In this document: positions 8,892 through 18,134 of the stretch, in pieces
Numbering within the stretch: the first letter of the stretch is position 1
Layout of the letters: every line of letters starts with the position of its first letter
Assembly: GCA_040768665.1 (NCBI GenBank)
Contig: JAXGMN010000009.1
Span: 1-64,000 of the forward strand
DNA from: JABWBD01 sp040768665
GTDB lineage: Bacteria; Planctomycetota; Planctomycetia; Pirellulales; Thermoguttaceae
Length of the DNA: 64,000 bases
Reading direction: 5' to 3'
Program-made: the position numbers and the translations under genes
Notes under the pieces: model-generated
What the model saw: the letters and a program-made list of their open reading frames with translations, nothing else
What the model was told of the DNA's origin: nothing
Databases searched by the model: none

Positions 8892-9104
8892 GATTGTCTC
8901 TACGTCGAAGGGCTGCTTTTTGAACCTGACGTTTCCCGTTTGCAGCGGGCCTGGAACCGATCCAGGATCGTTCGGCGATGGATCGTCCAAGTACGCTCTG
9001 TGCCTATTAGAAGCTGCGTACTCGTGGGGTGTCAAGAACTTGCGGCTGGAAATGCAATGAACCGTCATCGTAGACCTGCTGAAAGGTGGCGAAATGCTCG
9101 TCCA

Positions 9105-10226
9105 TCAAACGCCACAGGTCCGGGAGGCCGTCGACAAATCGCGCAGGATAATCCTCGCCACTTCGAGCGCAGCCGCCGGACGCGCCAAATCCTGCATTGC
9201 CTGCGCCATCGGAGAAAGCGTTTCCTCGTCGCGCATCAGCGGCGCTAAGGCGTTGGCCAGCCGTACAGAAAAGTCCCCGGATGCGTCTCGCTCATCGACC
9301 AGGACGCAGCCGCCCCGCGCGACCCACTCGCGGGCATTCTTGCGCTGATGGTCGTCGGCCGCATGGGGATACGGGACAAGCGCCGCCGGAACACCCGCGG
9401 CCGACAACTCCGCAAGCGCCGTTCCCCCGGCCCGCGAAATGGCCAAGCGGGTCGTGGCGAGCGTGCCCGGCATGTCATCAAGGAAAGGCACCACAACCGC
9501 TTCGATCCCAAGCGACGCATAGAGATCCCGGACCAACTGCACGTCGTCCGGGCCGGATTGGTGCAGAATTCGCCAGCCGCCACGGCAGGCGCCCAGCCGA
9601 GCGAAGGCCCGGGGAACTTGCTCATTCAGCGATCGCGCGCCGCTGCTGCCGCCCAAGACCAGAATCTGCCGCGGTCGCTCGGGCTGCGGTGTCCCGCCGC
9701 CGGAAAAGAAGCTGGCTCGCACCGGATTGCCTGTCACGTGAACCCGACACTGCCGCGGCAGATGCTCCCGCGCAGCGTCCCTCGCCAGGCAGACCGCATC
9801 CGCGGCGCGTGCAAGCCAGCGGGTCGCACGGCCGGGCACGGCGTTTTGCTCCAGCAGTACCAGACCAACCCTCCGACGAACCGCGGCGCGGGCCATCGGC
9901 GCGCTGGCGTAGCCGCCCAAACCGACGACGCATCGAACCCGCTCGCGGCGAAGAAACCCCGATGCCCGTAAGAACCCTGCGAGATTGGCGGCCAGAAATC
10001 GCGGCACGCCCAGCGGCCCCGGCGGCATCGGACGGCAGGGGATCGCCAGGTACTCGAAACCGGCCGCCTCGACGTGCCGCCGCTCGAACGGTCTGCCGCT
10101 GCCGGCGAACGTGATCCGCGTCGACGGGTCGCTGCGGGTCAATGCCTCGGCCACGGCCAGCCCCGGAAACAGATGGCCGCCCGTCCCACCGCCCGTAAAC
10201 ACGATGTGGGGGCACGGTCCGTTCAT
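9105..10226 (-). CDS. murG: UDP-GlcNAc:lipid I N-acetylglucosaminyltransferase MurG
   Basis: 373 aa. GT28 glycosyltransferase that adds GlcNAc to lipid I to form lipid II at the inner face of the cytoplasmic membrane. The N-terminal Gly-rich loop is GGGTGGHLFPGLAVAE. The C-terminal UDP-GlcNAc domain has ILVLGGSSGARSLNE, ISRAGGTALAE and PYPHAADDHQRKNA. The ATG at 10226 overlaps the mraY stop by 4 bp (ATGA), so the two are translationally coupled; the longer in-frame start lies inside mraY. Length is normal. It is last in the mur cluster. Confidence 0.96.
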   Translation of the reverse strand: MNGPCPHIVFTGGGTGGHLFPGLAVAEALTRSDPSTRITFAGSGRPFERRHVEAAGFEYLAIPCRPMPPGPLGVPRFLAANLAGFLRASGFLRRERVRCVVGLGGYASAPMARAAVRRRVGLVLLEQNAVPGRATRWLARAADAVCLARDAAREHLPRQCRVHVTGNPVRASFFSGGGTPQPERPRQILVLGGSSGARSLNEQVPRAFARLGACRGGWRILHQSGPDDVQLVRDLYASLGIEAVVVPFLDDMPGTLATTRLAISRAGGTALAELSAAGVPAALVPYPHAADDHQRKNAREWVARGGCVLVDERDASGDFSVRLANALAPLMRDEETLSPMAQAMQDLARPAAALEVARIILRDLSTASRTCGV

Positions 10227-11440
10227 GGCACGTCGGTGAACTCGCGCGAGTTCGAATCCGTTGCAGGACAACCGGGACCTATCGACACGGCCGCCGCCAC
10301 GCCTTTGAGCCCCCTCGCCGTCGCGCCATGGTCTTCGTGAATGCTCCACTTCAGGCTTGCAACCCCCACCAGCGCGCAGAGTGCCGACGCGATCCAGAAC
10401 CGCACCACGATTCGCGATTCGGGCCAACCCAGGAATTGGAAGTGATGGTGCAACGGTGCGCAGAGAAAGATCCTGCGCCGCCGCAATTTGTAGAAGCCCA
10501 CCTGGAGGATTACGCTTGCCGCCTCGGCGACAAAGACCCCGGCGACCAGCACCAGGAGCAGCTCCTGCCGCGCAACCGCGGCCAGCAGCCCCAGCAACCC
10601 TCCCAACGGAAGCGAGCCGGTATCGCCCATGAAGACCTGAGCCGGGTGGCAGTTGAACCAGAGGAAACCGAGCACGCCGCCCATCATGCCGCCCGCCACG
10701 ACCGCCATCTCCCCGGCGCCGGGAACGCTTGCCACCTCGAGATAAGCAGCCAGCTCCGTATGCCCGGCGGCGTAGGCGACCAGCGCCATTCCCGCGGTCG
10801 CGAAGAGAAGACAGCCCCCGGCCAGGCCATCCAGCCCGTCGGTAAGATTCACGGCATTCGATGCGCCGACGATCACCAGCACGGCCAGCGGCATGAACCC
10901 GAGTCCGAGCGAAAACGAAACCTCGGTCAGCGGAATCCGCAAGTCGAACAAGCCCGGTTTTACCACGTGCTGCCCGTAGACGATTGCGGCAGCCACGGTC
11001 GCCGTGATGATCTGCCCGAGCAACTTGGTCCGCCCCGAAAGTCCGTTCGTCGAGCTGCGCAGCTTGATCAGGTCGTCGACTGCGCCGACGACAGCGAGCC
11101 CAACGGTCACTACGAGGGCGGCGTGGACGTACGCGCTGCCAAGGTCGCAGAAGAGAACCAGGCCGGCAATCAGTCCCACCACCAGGAAGAGTCCGCCCAT
11201 CGTCGGTGTGGCGTTCTTCTGTCGATGAAGTTCGCGGACGCGGGCCGAATCGCTCTTGATCGGCTCGCGGAATCGGCCGCGAAGCCAGCGAATCAGTTTC
11301 GGCCCTAGGAGCATGGCAAGTGCGAAACTCGCCGCGGCCGCCAGCGAAGCGCGAAACGTGATCTTCTCAAACGTCGCCAGCCGCTCGGCGGCAGATCCCG
11401 GAAAGGCATCAGCCAGTCGTGAGAAGAGCCAGAGAAGCAT
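10223..11440 (-). CDS. mraY: Phospho-N-acetylmuramoyl-pentapeptide transferase MraY
   Basis: 405 aa integral membrane enzyme with about 10 hydrophobic segments that transfers phospho-MurNAc-pentapeptide to undecaprenyl phosphate (lipid I). Diagnostic motifs: KNATPTMGGL, AVVGAVDDLIKL, NAVNLTDGLDGLAGG, QVFMGDTGSLPLGG and APLHHHFQ. GGGAGG stands 4 nt before the ATG at 11440. A 30-residue hydrophilic C-terminal tail beyond the usual end (GLKGVAAAVSIGPGCPATDS) leads to the ATGA overlap with murG. Confidence 0.97.
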   Translation of the reverse strand: MLLWLFSRLADAFPGSAAERLATFEKITFRASLAAAASFALAMLLGPKLIRWLRGRFREPIKSDSARVRELHRQKNATPTMGGLFLVVGLIAGLVLFCDLGSAYVHAALVVTVGLAVVGAVDDLIKLRSSTNGLSGRTKLLGQIITATVAAAIVYGQHVVKPGLFDLRIPLTEVSFSLGLGFMPLAVLVIVGASNAVNLTDGLDGLAGGCLLFATAGMALVAYAAGHTELAAYLEVASVPGAGEMAVVAGGMMGGVLGFLWFNCHPAQVFMGDTGSLPLGGLLGLLAAVARQELLLVLVAGVFVAEAASVILQVGFYKLRRRRIFLCAPLHHHFQFLGWPESRIVVRFWIASALCALVGVASLKWSIHEDHGATARGLKGVAAAVSIGPGCPATDSNSREFTDVP

Positions 11441-11470
11441 CGATCCTCCCCGCAAGCGAAGATCCCTGAG

Positions 11471-11644
11471 TCACCGGGGCGGCGCGGTTGCACCGCCCCG
11501 GCGCTCAGTCACAAGCTCCACCGAGAAGCACTTGCCGAAGCGGCCGACCCAGTAGCCGCGTAGTTCCGGCAAGATTTTGCTCCGACCCCAGGAGGGAGGG
11601 CCGCATCGAGTTCCCGCAATCTCGACGCGATCGGTGAAGCTCAA
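11471..11644 (-). CDS. Candidate small protein between murF and mraY
   Basis: A 57-codon frame starts at TTG (11642-11644) with a good GGAGAAGGA ribosome site about 7 nt upstream and ends at 11471. It begins 20 bp after the murF stop and ends 30 bp before the mraY start, filling the only gap between the two. The product is basic with a compact middle segment (LPELRGYWVGRFGKCFSVEL). It has no signal peptide or family that I recognise. Position and RBS support it; the rare TTG start and short length leave doubt. Confidence 0.45.
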   Translation of the reverse strand: MSFTDRVEIAGTRCGPPSWGRSKILPELRGYWVGRFGKCFSVELVTERRGGATAPPR

Positions 11645-11664
11645 ACGCTAGTTCCTTCTCCTTC

Positions 11665-13056
11665 TCACGCAGTGCGACGCTGCGGATACCGCTGCATCGC
11701 TTCCACCAGTCGTTCCATTCCCATCACCCGCGAGCCCTTGACCAGCACGACGTCGCCGGGCAAGATCACCTGCCCGAGAAACGGGAGCGTCTCTTCCGGC
11801 GTGCGGCAGGGGATCGTCCGGGTCGGTGGCATGCCCGCCGCACGGGCACCCACCACCACGTCGCGAGCGAACTCGCCGCACGCAATCAGCAGATCCGCGC
11901 CGCAAAGGCTCACCACGTGGTTGCCCAACTGGCGATGCAGGCGAACCGACTCCTCGCCGAGCTCCGCCATGTCGCCGCACACGATAATCCGGCGCCCGGA
12001 AGCGTCGAAATCCCGCAGCAGCTCCAACGCCGCCTTCATCGCCGCCGGACTGGCATTGTAAGTGTCGTTGATGATCGTCGCCCCGCGGGCCTCGACCACC
12101 TCGCATCGCATCGGCAGCGGATCGAACCCTTCGAGGGCCACCGAGATTTCGTCCAACTCCATCCCCAGCAGTTGCCCGACCGCTACGGCGATCAGGGCGT
12201 CGACCAGGTGGTGGCGGCCCCAGACCATCACGCGAAAGTCGACTCCTTCAACACGGAACCGCAAGTCCCCTCGGCCGCACTGCACGTCCGTTGCCGTTAC
12301 GCTGCAATGCGCATCGCGTCCCACCCAGGTAATCGGGGCTCGCGACTTCCGTGCCATCCGCCGCAGCCAGGGATCGTCGCCCAGGACCGCATGACCGTCC
12401 AACGGCAAAGCCGCGAGCAACTCCGCCTTGGCCTCCGCGACCGCCCTTGGACTGCCGAAGCTCGCCAGGTGTGCGTCGCCGACGTTCGTGATCACCCCGA
12501 TCTGCGGCCGGCAGATTTTGCTCAACGCCGCGATCTCGCCGGCCGCGCTGGCGCCCAACTCGAGCACCGCGTAGTCGTCGTCCGGCTTGATCTGCAGGAT
12601 GCTCAACGGCACCCCAATGTGATTATTGAAGTTCTTGGGGCTCGTCGTGCCCTGCCGGCGGGCGCGAAGCACCGTGTGGATCATCTCCCGCGTGGTCGTC
12701 TTGCCCACGCTTCCGGTCACGGCGATCATGGTCCCCGCAAACTGCTGTCGCCGCCATCCGGCCCATTGCTCGAGTGCGCCCTGGGCATTGGCGACGGTCA
12801 GGAGCCAGCGGTCCGACGGAACCTCCACCGGCCGGGCTGCGACTGCACCGGCGGCTCCTCGCCGAAAGGCATCCGCAGCAAACTCGGCACCGTCGTACTT
12901 CTCGCCGACCAGGGCCCAGAACACGTCCCCGGGCTCGACTTGGCGGCTGTCGGTGACGATTCGGCCCAGGGCCGCTGCGTCGGGCTGCCACGCAGCGCCT
13001 TCCGCCGGCTTCCAACTTCCGCCGATCGCTCTGTGGAGATCACCTAAAGTTGCCAT
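11665..13056 (-). CDS. murF: UDP-MurNAc-tripeptide--D-Ala-D-Ala ligase MurF
   Basis: 463 aa cytoplasmic Mur ligase that adds D-Ala-D-Ala to UDP-MurNAc-tripeptide. Three Mur domains: N-terminal UDP-binding (TDSRQVEPGDVFWALVGEKYDG), central ATPase (AVTGSVGKTTTREMI P-loop, and FNNHIGVPLSIL, typical of MurF), and C-terminal (NDTYNASPAAMKAAL). Length is normal. The RBS before the ATG at 13056 is weak; alternative upstream starts exist. It follows murE after 195 bp holding a palindrome. Confidence 0.96.
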   Translation of the reverse strand: MATLGDLHRAIGGSWKPAEGAAWQPDAAALGRIVTDSRQVEPGDVFWALVGEKYDGAEFAADAFRRGAAGAVAARPVEVPSDRWLLTVANAQGALEQWAGWRRQQFAGTMIAVTGSVGKTTTREMIHTVLRARRQGTTSPKNFNNHIGVPLSILQIKPDDDYAVLELGASAAGEIAALSKICRPQIGVITNVGDAHLASFGSPRAVAEAKAELLAALPLDGHAVLGDDPWLRRMARKSRAPITWVGRDAHCSVTATDVQCGRGDLRFRVEGVDFRVMVWGRHHLVDALIAVAVGQLLGMELDEISVALEGFDPLPMRCEVVEARGATIINDTYNASPAAMKAALELLRDFDASGRRIIVCGDMAELGEESVRLHRQLGNHVVSLCGADLLIACGEFARDVVVGARAAGMPPTRTIPCRTPEETLPFLGQVILPGDVVLVKGSRVMGMERLVEAMQRYPQRRTA

Positions 13057-13150
13057 CGCATCAACCGCGAACCACACGGATCATCGCCTTGTCTGCCGCC
13101 CGTCGCACTCTCGCCACGCATCGATCAAGCACGAGGTGTCGCTTCTCGCT

Positions 13151-13207
13151 GTAGGACGGATTGGTAATCCGTCTGCGTTTCAGGGCCGGATTGCCAATCC
13201 GTCCTAC
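13151..13207. repeat. Palindrome with 21-bp arms between murE and murF
   Basis: GTAGGACGGATTGGTAATCCG (13151-13171) pairs with 13187-13207 with one mismatch around a 15-bp loop; each arm also contains a smaller palindrome. GTAGGACGGATTGG-type palindromes resemble dispersed REP-like repeats. It could act as a processing or attenuating hairpin in the mur transcript. The rest of 13057-13251 shows nothing. Confidence 0.75.
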
Positions 13208-13251
13208 CGCGTTCTGTATTCTGTCCACTCGCTACTTGAGCAGTGCTCACC

Positions 13252-14745
13252 CTATCGCCCACCACCTGCCGCCAAACTTCCCCGCCCGTAAAGCCAATCC
13301 CGAGCCACCTCCGCGTCGTCGAAGGCGTGACGCCGGTTGCCGATGATCTGGTATTTCTCGTGCCCTTTGCCGGCGATGAGCACGCAGTCGCCCGGCCGCG
13401 CCAATTCGAGCGCTCGTTCGATCGCCTGCGCCCGATCCGGAACCACTTCCGCGGCTTCCGGTCGGCAAAAGCCCGACAGGATCTCGCCGATAATCGCCTG
13501 CGGATCCTCGTTCCGGGGATTGTCGCTGGTCACGATCGCCAGGTCGGCCCCCGCTTCGACTTCTCTGCCCATCAACGGCCGCTTGCTTCGGTCCCGGTCC
13601 CCGCCTGCGCCGAAGACGCAGAGGATTCGTCCGGCCACAACATCGCCGAGCGCGCCGAGCGATCCGGCCAGCGCGTCCGGCGTATGCGCGAAATCGACAA
13701 ACACACTGAACGGCTGCCCGCACTCGATCCGCTCGAGCCTTCCGGGCAGATGTTCGATCGCCTCCAGCCCCCGCACCACGGCGGCCAGGTCGACGCCATA
13801 GGCCAGGCCCACCGCCGCCGCGGTGAGGCAGTTGTAAACATGATGCAGCCCGATCATGCGGGTCCGCACGGGAATCGTGTCGCTGCCGGCGGTGAGCAAA
13901 AAAGTCTGTTCGCTGACGCACTGCTCGACCAGTGTGCCCATGATTTCGGCGGCCGAACGGACCCCGACCGTCAGCACCGGCCCGTCGATCCGCGACAGGT
14001 AGCCGGCCGACGTCGGATCGTCGGCGTTCAGCACCGCAAGACCTTCCGGCGCGAGGTGTTCCAGCAGCCGGGATTTCGCCATGCGGTAGTCGTGGATCGA
14101 GCGATGATAATCGAGGTGGTCGCGGCGGACATTCGTCACACAGGCCGCGTCGAACACCATGCCGGCCACACGCGACTGGTCCAACGCGTGGCTGGAAACC
14201 TCCATCACCGCATGCGTGCAGCCGTTTCGGACCATGCGGCTCAAGCAGCGGGCCAACTGGTCCGGCGGCGGCGTGGTCATCGAGGCCTCGAAAAAATCCT
14301 CGCCGTCGAAACAGCCGATCGTCCCGAGGATTCCCGACAGGTAGCCGGCCTGCCGCAGCACACTGGCGACCAGGTAGCTGGTCGTCGTCTTGCCGTTGGT
14401 CCCGGTGATGCCGATTGCCTTCAGTTTCCGGCTCGGGTCGCCCGCCAGCGCCTGGCAGATCCGCCCGTAAGCCTCGCGGCTGTCCCGCACGTAGCAGACC
14501 GGGACGGTCGTGAAGACCGGCCGTTCCGCCACTACCGCCGCGCAGCCGCGAGCGACCGCCTCGGCAATATGGTCGTGCCCGTCGTGAACCGTGCCGGAGA
14601 TGGCCACAAACAATTCGCCCGGCACGACCGAACGCGAGCAGCAGTTGCACGCGGCGATGCGGACGTCGTCGGCGCCGAGCAGTTCGGCGTCGGCCAGCAC
14701 CTGGCGCAGACTGAGTGAGTGCCCGAGATCGAGACAGGCTTGCAT
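13252..14745 (-). CDS. murE: UDP-MurNAc-L-Ala-D-Glu--meso-DAP ligase MurE
   Basis: 497 aa cytoplasmic Mur ligase. ATP-binding loop GITGTNGKTTTSYL. The central domain has TTPPPDQLAR and MEVSSHALDQ. The C-terminal motif DNPRNEDP is the signature for meso-diaminopimelate rather than lysine specificity, so the organism probably builds DAP-type peptidoglycan. It is the first gene of the mur cluster and divergent from uvrA. Length is normal. Confidence 0.96.
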   Translation of the reverse strand: MQACLDLGHSLSLRQVLADAELLGADDVRIAACNCCSRSVVPGELFVAISGTVHDGHDHIAEAVARGCAAVVAERPVFTTVPVCYVRDSREAYGRICQALAGDPSRKLKAIGITGTNGKTTTSYLVASVLRQAGYLSGILGTIGCFDGEDFFEASMTTPPPDQLARCLSRMVRNGCTHAVMEVSSHALDQSRVAGMVFDAACVTNVRRDHLDYHRSIHDYRMAKSRLLEHLAPEGLAVLNADDPTSAGYLSRIDGPVLTVGVRSAAEIMGTLVEQCVSEQTFLLTAGSDTIPVRTRMIGLHHVYNCLTAAAVGLAYGVDLAAVVRGLEAIEHLPGRLERIECGQPFSVFVDFAHTPDALAGSLGALGDVVAGRILCVFGAGGDRDRSKRPLMGREVEAGADLAIVTSDNPRNEDPQAIIGEILSGFCRPEAAEVVPDRAQAIERALELARPGDCVLIAGKGHEKYQIIGNRRHAFDDAEVARDWLYGRGSLAAGGGR

Positions 14746-15230
14746 GGCGCGAGGCCTCCGTGCCTTGAGGCGCCTGAGGGGTTGAAATCAGTTGGATAAG
14801 GCGGCCGGATTTTCTCGATTTTCCGGGACCTGTCAAGGCGGAAATCGCACCGCAAACCTGCAGACCGTTCGTGCTTTCGTGATCTTCGCACATCTTTCTC
14901 CCGCACTTCAGGAAAGGGGGCGGAATCGAAGCGGGGCGCGGGTGTTTTTAGCCGTCTCGACTTTTCTCGTTTTCGGTTTGGGCAAGAGGGGCGGACGTAA
15001 GCACCTGACGTTATTGGTGTTCCGTCGGACGATGCGAGCGTAAGTTCGAACCCTCCGAAAGTAGGGTGGATAAAAAGTCGGCCGGCATCTTTGTCGCCAA
15101 AATGCATCCACCGGCTGAAAAATGGACCAGTCCCCAGCCGCAGGCGTGAACGGTTACCGAACCTACTCTGGGGGAAATTGCCGTGGTATGATGAAAGTTT
15201 TGCCAAACCCGACCGGCGCCCACTGGGAGA
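14746..15230. promoter_or_regulatory. Divergent intergenic region murE/uvrA
   Basis: 485 bp without a convincing gene, which must carry both outward promoters. The uvrA-proximal part contains MITE copy D. I could not fix -10/-35 boxes with confidence. Confidence 0.4.
15078..15157. mobile_element. MITE of the GTAA-ended family, copy D (left end lost)
   Basis: Retains the centre (GGCATCTTTGTCGCCAAAATGC), AAAAATGGACCAGTCC and the right end GCGTGAACGGTTAC. The left terminal repeat is missing. It lies 70-150 bp upstream of uvrA. Confidence 0.75.
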
Positions 15231-18095
15231 ATGATGGAAGCGGAACGTTTCATTTCGCTGCGGGGAGTCGAGGTCCACAACCTCAAGTCGATCGATCTCG
15301 ACATTCCACACCGAAAACTGATCGTGCTGTGCGGCGTGAGCGGAAGCGGCAAGAGCAGCCTCGCCCTGGACACCCTCTACGCCGAGGGGCAGCGTCGCTA
15401 CATCGAGAGCTTCTCCGCCTATACGCGGCAATTCCTCCAGCGCCTGGAAAAGCCCGACGCCGACCGCATCGACGGCATCCCCCCGGCCATCGCCGTCACG
15501 AGCAAGAACGCCAGCCGATCGAGCCGCTCCACCGTCGGCACGGCAACCGAAACGGCCGACTACCTGCGTCTGCTCTACGCGAAAATCGGCGAGGTCTTCT
15601 GCCTCGAGTGCCGGCAGCCCGTCCGCCGCGACACGCCGCAGAACGCCGCCACACTGCTGAAGTCGCTGCCGCCGGGCACACGCTACCTGGTCGCGTTCCC
15701 TTTGGCCAGGTCCGAAAACGGCGACTCCTCCCGCATCTCCGCCGGCCTGATCGAAGACGGTTTCATTCGCGTCGTCGCCGACGGCCGGATGGTCAACCTC
15801 ACGGCCGAACCGCCCCCGCAACCAAATGTCACAACCGAGTCGGCCGACGATTGGTACGTCGTGGTCGACCGCCTGAACTCCGGCGAGGCAGCCGACCAAC
15901 GGGTCCGCGATTCGCTGGAAACGGCATTCGCCAAAGGCCGCGGCAAGGCGTTCGCAATCATCGAAGACAGCGATGCCCCAACCCAGGCAACCGCACGCCG
16001 CGGCGCCGCCACGACGATCGACGGCCGCAGTTGGCGCCGCATCGGCTTCAGCAGCCAGTTGGCCTGCGAAGACTGCGGCATCGAGTATCCCGAGCCCGAG
16101 CCGCGGCTCTACAGCTTCAACAGCCCGATGGGAGCCTGCCCGGCCTGCGAGGGTTTCGGAAACGTGATCGACCTCGACATGGAGCTGATCGTTCCCGATC
16201 CCCGCAAGACGCTCCGCGACGGAGCGATCGCCCCCTGGAACACGCCCGCCTACGCCCACGAGCTCGAAGAGCTGATGGCATTGGCCGGCGATTACGGTCT
16301 GCCGGTCGACGTGCCGTTCTCGCAGCTCGACCCGAAATACGTCGAACTGATTACGCGCGGAGTCCCCGAGCGGAGCTTTGGCGGCCTGAACGGCTTTTTC
16401 GCCTGGCTCGAGCGGCGGAAATACAAGATGCACATCCGCGTCTTCCTGAGCCGGTGGCGGAGCTACCGCCCTTGTCCGGCCTGCGGTGGCACGCGCCTGC
16501 GCCCGGAGGCTCTGGCCACACGCGTCGGCGGGCGAAACATCGCCGAACTTTCGGCCATGAAGATCCGGGATGCCGCCGCGATGCTCCGCAATCTCGAGCT
16601 GACCGACTGGCAGCGCCAGGTCGGTCGCCAGATGCTCGAGCAGGTTCAGGCTCGGCTCGGCTATCTCAAGAAGGTCGGCCTGGGATACCTCACGCTCGAC
16701 CGCACGTTGCGGACCTTGAGCGGCGGCGAGATCCGCCGGGTCGCCCTCAGCTCCGCGCTCGGATCCAGCCTCGTCAACATGCTCTACGTGCTCGACGAGC
16801 CGTCGATCGGCCTGCACCCCCGCGACATCCATCGCCTGATCGAAGCGATCCTCGGTCTCCGCAACCGCAGCAACACGGTCGTGGTCGTTGAGCACGAGGA
16901 GGCGATGATCCGCGCCGCCGACCAGGTGATCGAGATCGGCCCCGGCGCGGGCGAACGGGGCGGCCAGGTGGTGTTCCAGGGTACTCCCGCCGAAATGGAA
17001 CACTCGCCCGACAGTCTCACGGGCGACTACCTTGCCGGCCGCCGCGGCGTGACCACCGCGGCCCGCCGCCGACCGCCCAACCACGGCTGGCTCCGGTTGG
17101 CCGGGGCGCGGGGCAACAACCTCAAAAACATTACGGTCGAGTTCCCGCTGGGATTGCTCTGCGTGGTGACCGGCGTAAGCGGCTCCGGCAAGAGCACGCT
17201 CGTCGAGCACACGCTCTACCCCGCCCTCTGCCGCCGGCTCCGCAAGGAGGCCCCCAAGCCGTACGATTTCGACGACGTCTTCGGCGACGGCCAGATCGAG
17301 GACGTGATCATGGTCGACCAGAGCCCCATCGGCCGTTCGCCCCGCTCGAATCCCGTCACCTACCTGAAGATCTTCGACGAGATTCGGGCGGTCTTCGCCG
17401 AAACGGTCGAGGCAAAAACCCGCGGCTACACGGCCAGCCACTTCAGCTTCAATGTCGACGGCGGACGCTGCCCGGCCTGCAACGGCGACGGCTACATCGA
17501 AATCGATATGCAGTTTCTCGCCGACGTCTACATGAAGTGCAGCCAGTGCAACGGCACCCGCTACCGCGAGGAAATCCTCGACGTTACCTACCGCGGCCGC
17601 AACATCGCGGAGGTCCTCGAGATGACGGTCCGCGAGGCGTTCACCTTCTTCCGCGGCAGGGCCAAGGCCCAGGCTCGCTTGAAGCGGCTGATCGACGTCG
17701 GCCTCGACTACGTCCGCCTCGGGCAACCGGCCAACACCCTCTCCGGCGGCGAGGCCCAGCGGCTGAAGCTGGCCGGCTACATGTCGAGCGCCAAGCGGGG
17801 CCGCTCGCTCTTCCTCCTCGACGAACCGACCACCGGCCTGCACTTTGCCGACGTCGTACAATTACTCGACTGCTTCGACGCCCTGCTGGCCGTCGGGCAT
17901 TCGCTAATCGTCGTCGAGCACAACCTGCAGTTGATCAAGGCCGCCGACTACATTATCGACCTCGGCCCCGGCGCCGCGGACGAAGGGGGAAAAGTCGTCG
18001 TCCAGGGCACCCCGGAGATGATCACCCACAATCCCGAGTCCGTCACCGGCAAGTATCTCGCCGAAGCCCTGCGAGCAGGGACAGTCGCGGAGTGA
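15231..18095 (+). CDS. uvrA: Excinuclease ABC subunit UvrA
   Basis: 954 aa DNA-damage recognition ATPase of nucleotide excision repair. It has two ABC modules: P-loops GVSGSGKSSLALDT and GVSGSGKSTLVEHT, signatures LSGGEIRRVALSSALG and LSGGEAQRLKLAGY, and Walker B LDEPSIGLH and LDEPTTGLHF. Zinc-finger cysteines occur as CEDC...CPAC near residue 280-305 and CPAC...CSQC near 750-775. Length fits UvrA. The second ATG (15234) has better spacing to GGGAG. Its linker regions differ from the Escherichia type, so a UvrA paralogue cannot be excluded. Confidence 0.93.
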   Translation: MMEAERFISLRGVEVHNLKSIDLDIPHRKLIVLCGVSGSGKSSLALDTLYAEGQRRYIESFSAYTRQFLQRLEKPDADRIDGIPPAIAVTSKNASRSSRSTVGTATETADYLRLLYAKIGEVFCLECRQPVRRDTPQNAATLLKSLPPGTRYLVAFPLARSENGDSSRISAGLIEDGFIRVVADGRMVNLTAEPPPQPNVTTESADDWYVVVDRLNSGEAADQRVRDSLETAFAKGRGKAFAIIEDSDAPTQATARRGAATTIDGRSWRRIGFSSQLACEDCGIEYPEPEPRLYSFNSPMGACPACEGFGNVIDLDMELIVPDPRKTLRDGAIAPWNTPAYAHELEELMALAGDYGLPVDVPFSQLDPKYVELITRGVPERSFGGLNGFFAWLERRKYKMHIRVFLSRWRSYRPCPACGGTRLRPEALATRVGGRNIAELSAMKIRDAAAMLRNLELTDWQRQVGRQMLEQVQARLGYLKKVGLGYLTLDRTLRTLSGGEIRRVALSSALGSSLVNMLYVLDEPSIGLHPRDIHRLIEAILGLRNRSNTVVVVEHEEAMIRAADQVIEIGPGAGERGGQVVFQGTPAEMEHSPDSLTGDYLAGRRGVTTAARRRPPNHGWLRLAGARGNNLKNITVEFPLGLLCVVTGVSGSGKSTLVEHTLYPALCRRLRKEAPKPYDFDDVFGDGQIEDVIMVDQSPIGRSPRSNPVTYLKIFDEIRAVFAETVEAKTRGYTASHFSFNVDGGRCPACNGDGYIEIDMQFLADVYMKCSQCNGTRYREEILDVTYRGRNIAEVLEMTVREAFTFFRGRAKAQARLKRLIDVGLDYVRLGQPANTLSGGEAQRLKLAGYMSSAKRGRSLFLLDEPTTGLHFADVVQLLDCFDALLAVGHSLIVVEHNLQLIKAADYIIDLGPGAADEGGKVVVQGTPEMITHNPESVTGKYLAEALRAGTVAE

Positions 18096-18134
18096 CCGAG
18101 GCGCGGCCCGACGCCCGATTGGGAGAATGCAACC

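Noticed and set aside
14532..17861. 1109-codon minus-strand frame opposite uvrA
   Set aside because: Low-complexity Ala/Arg/Val composition without motifs, whereas the plus strand encodes a full UvrA.
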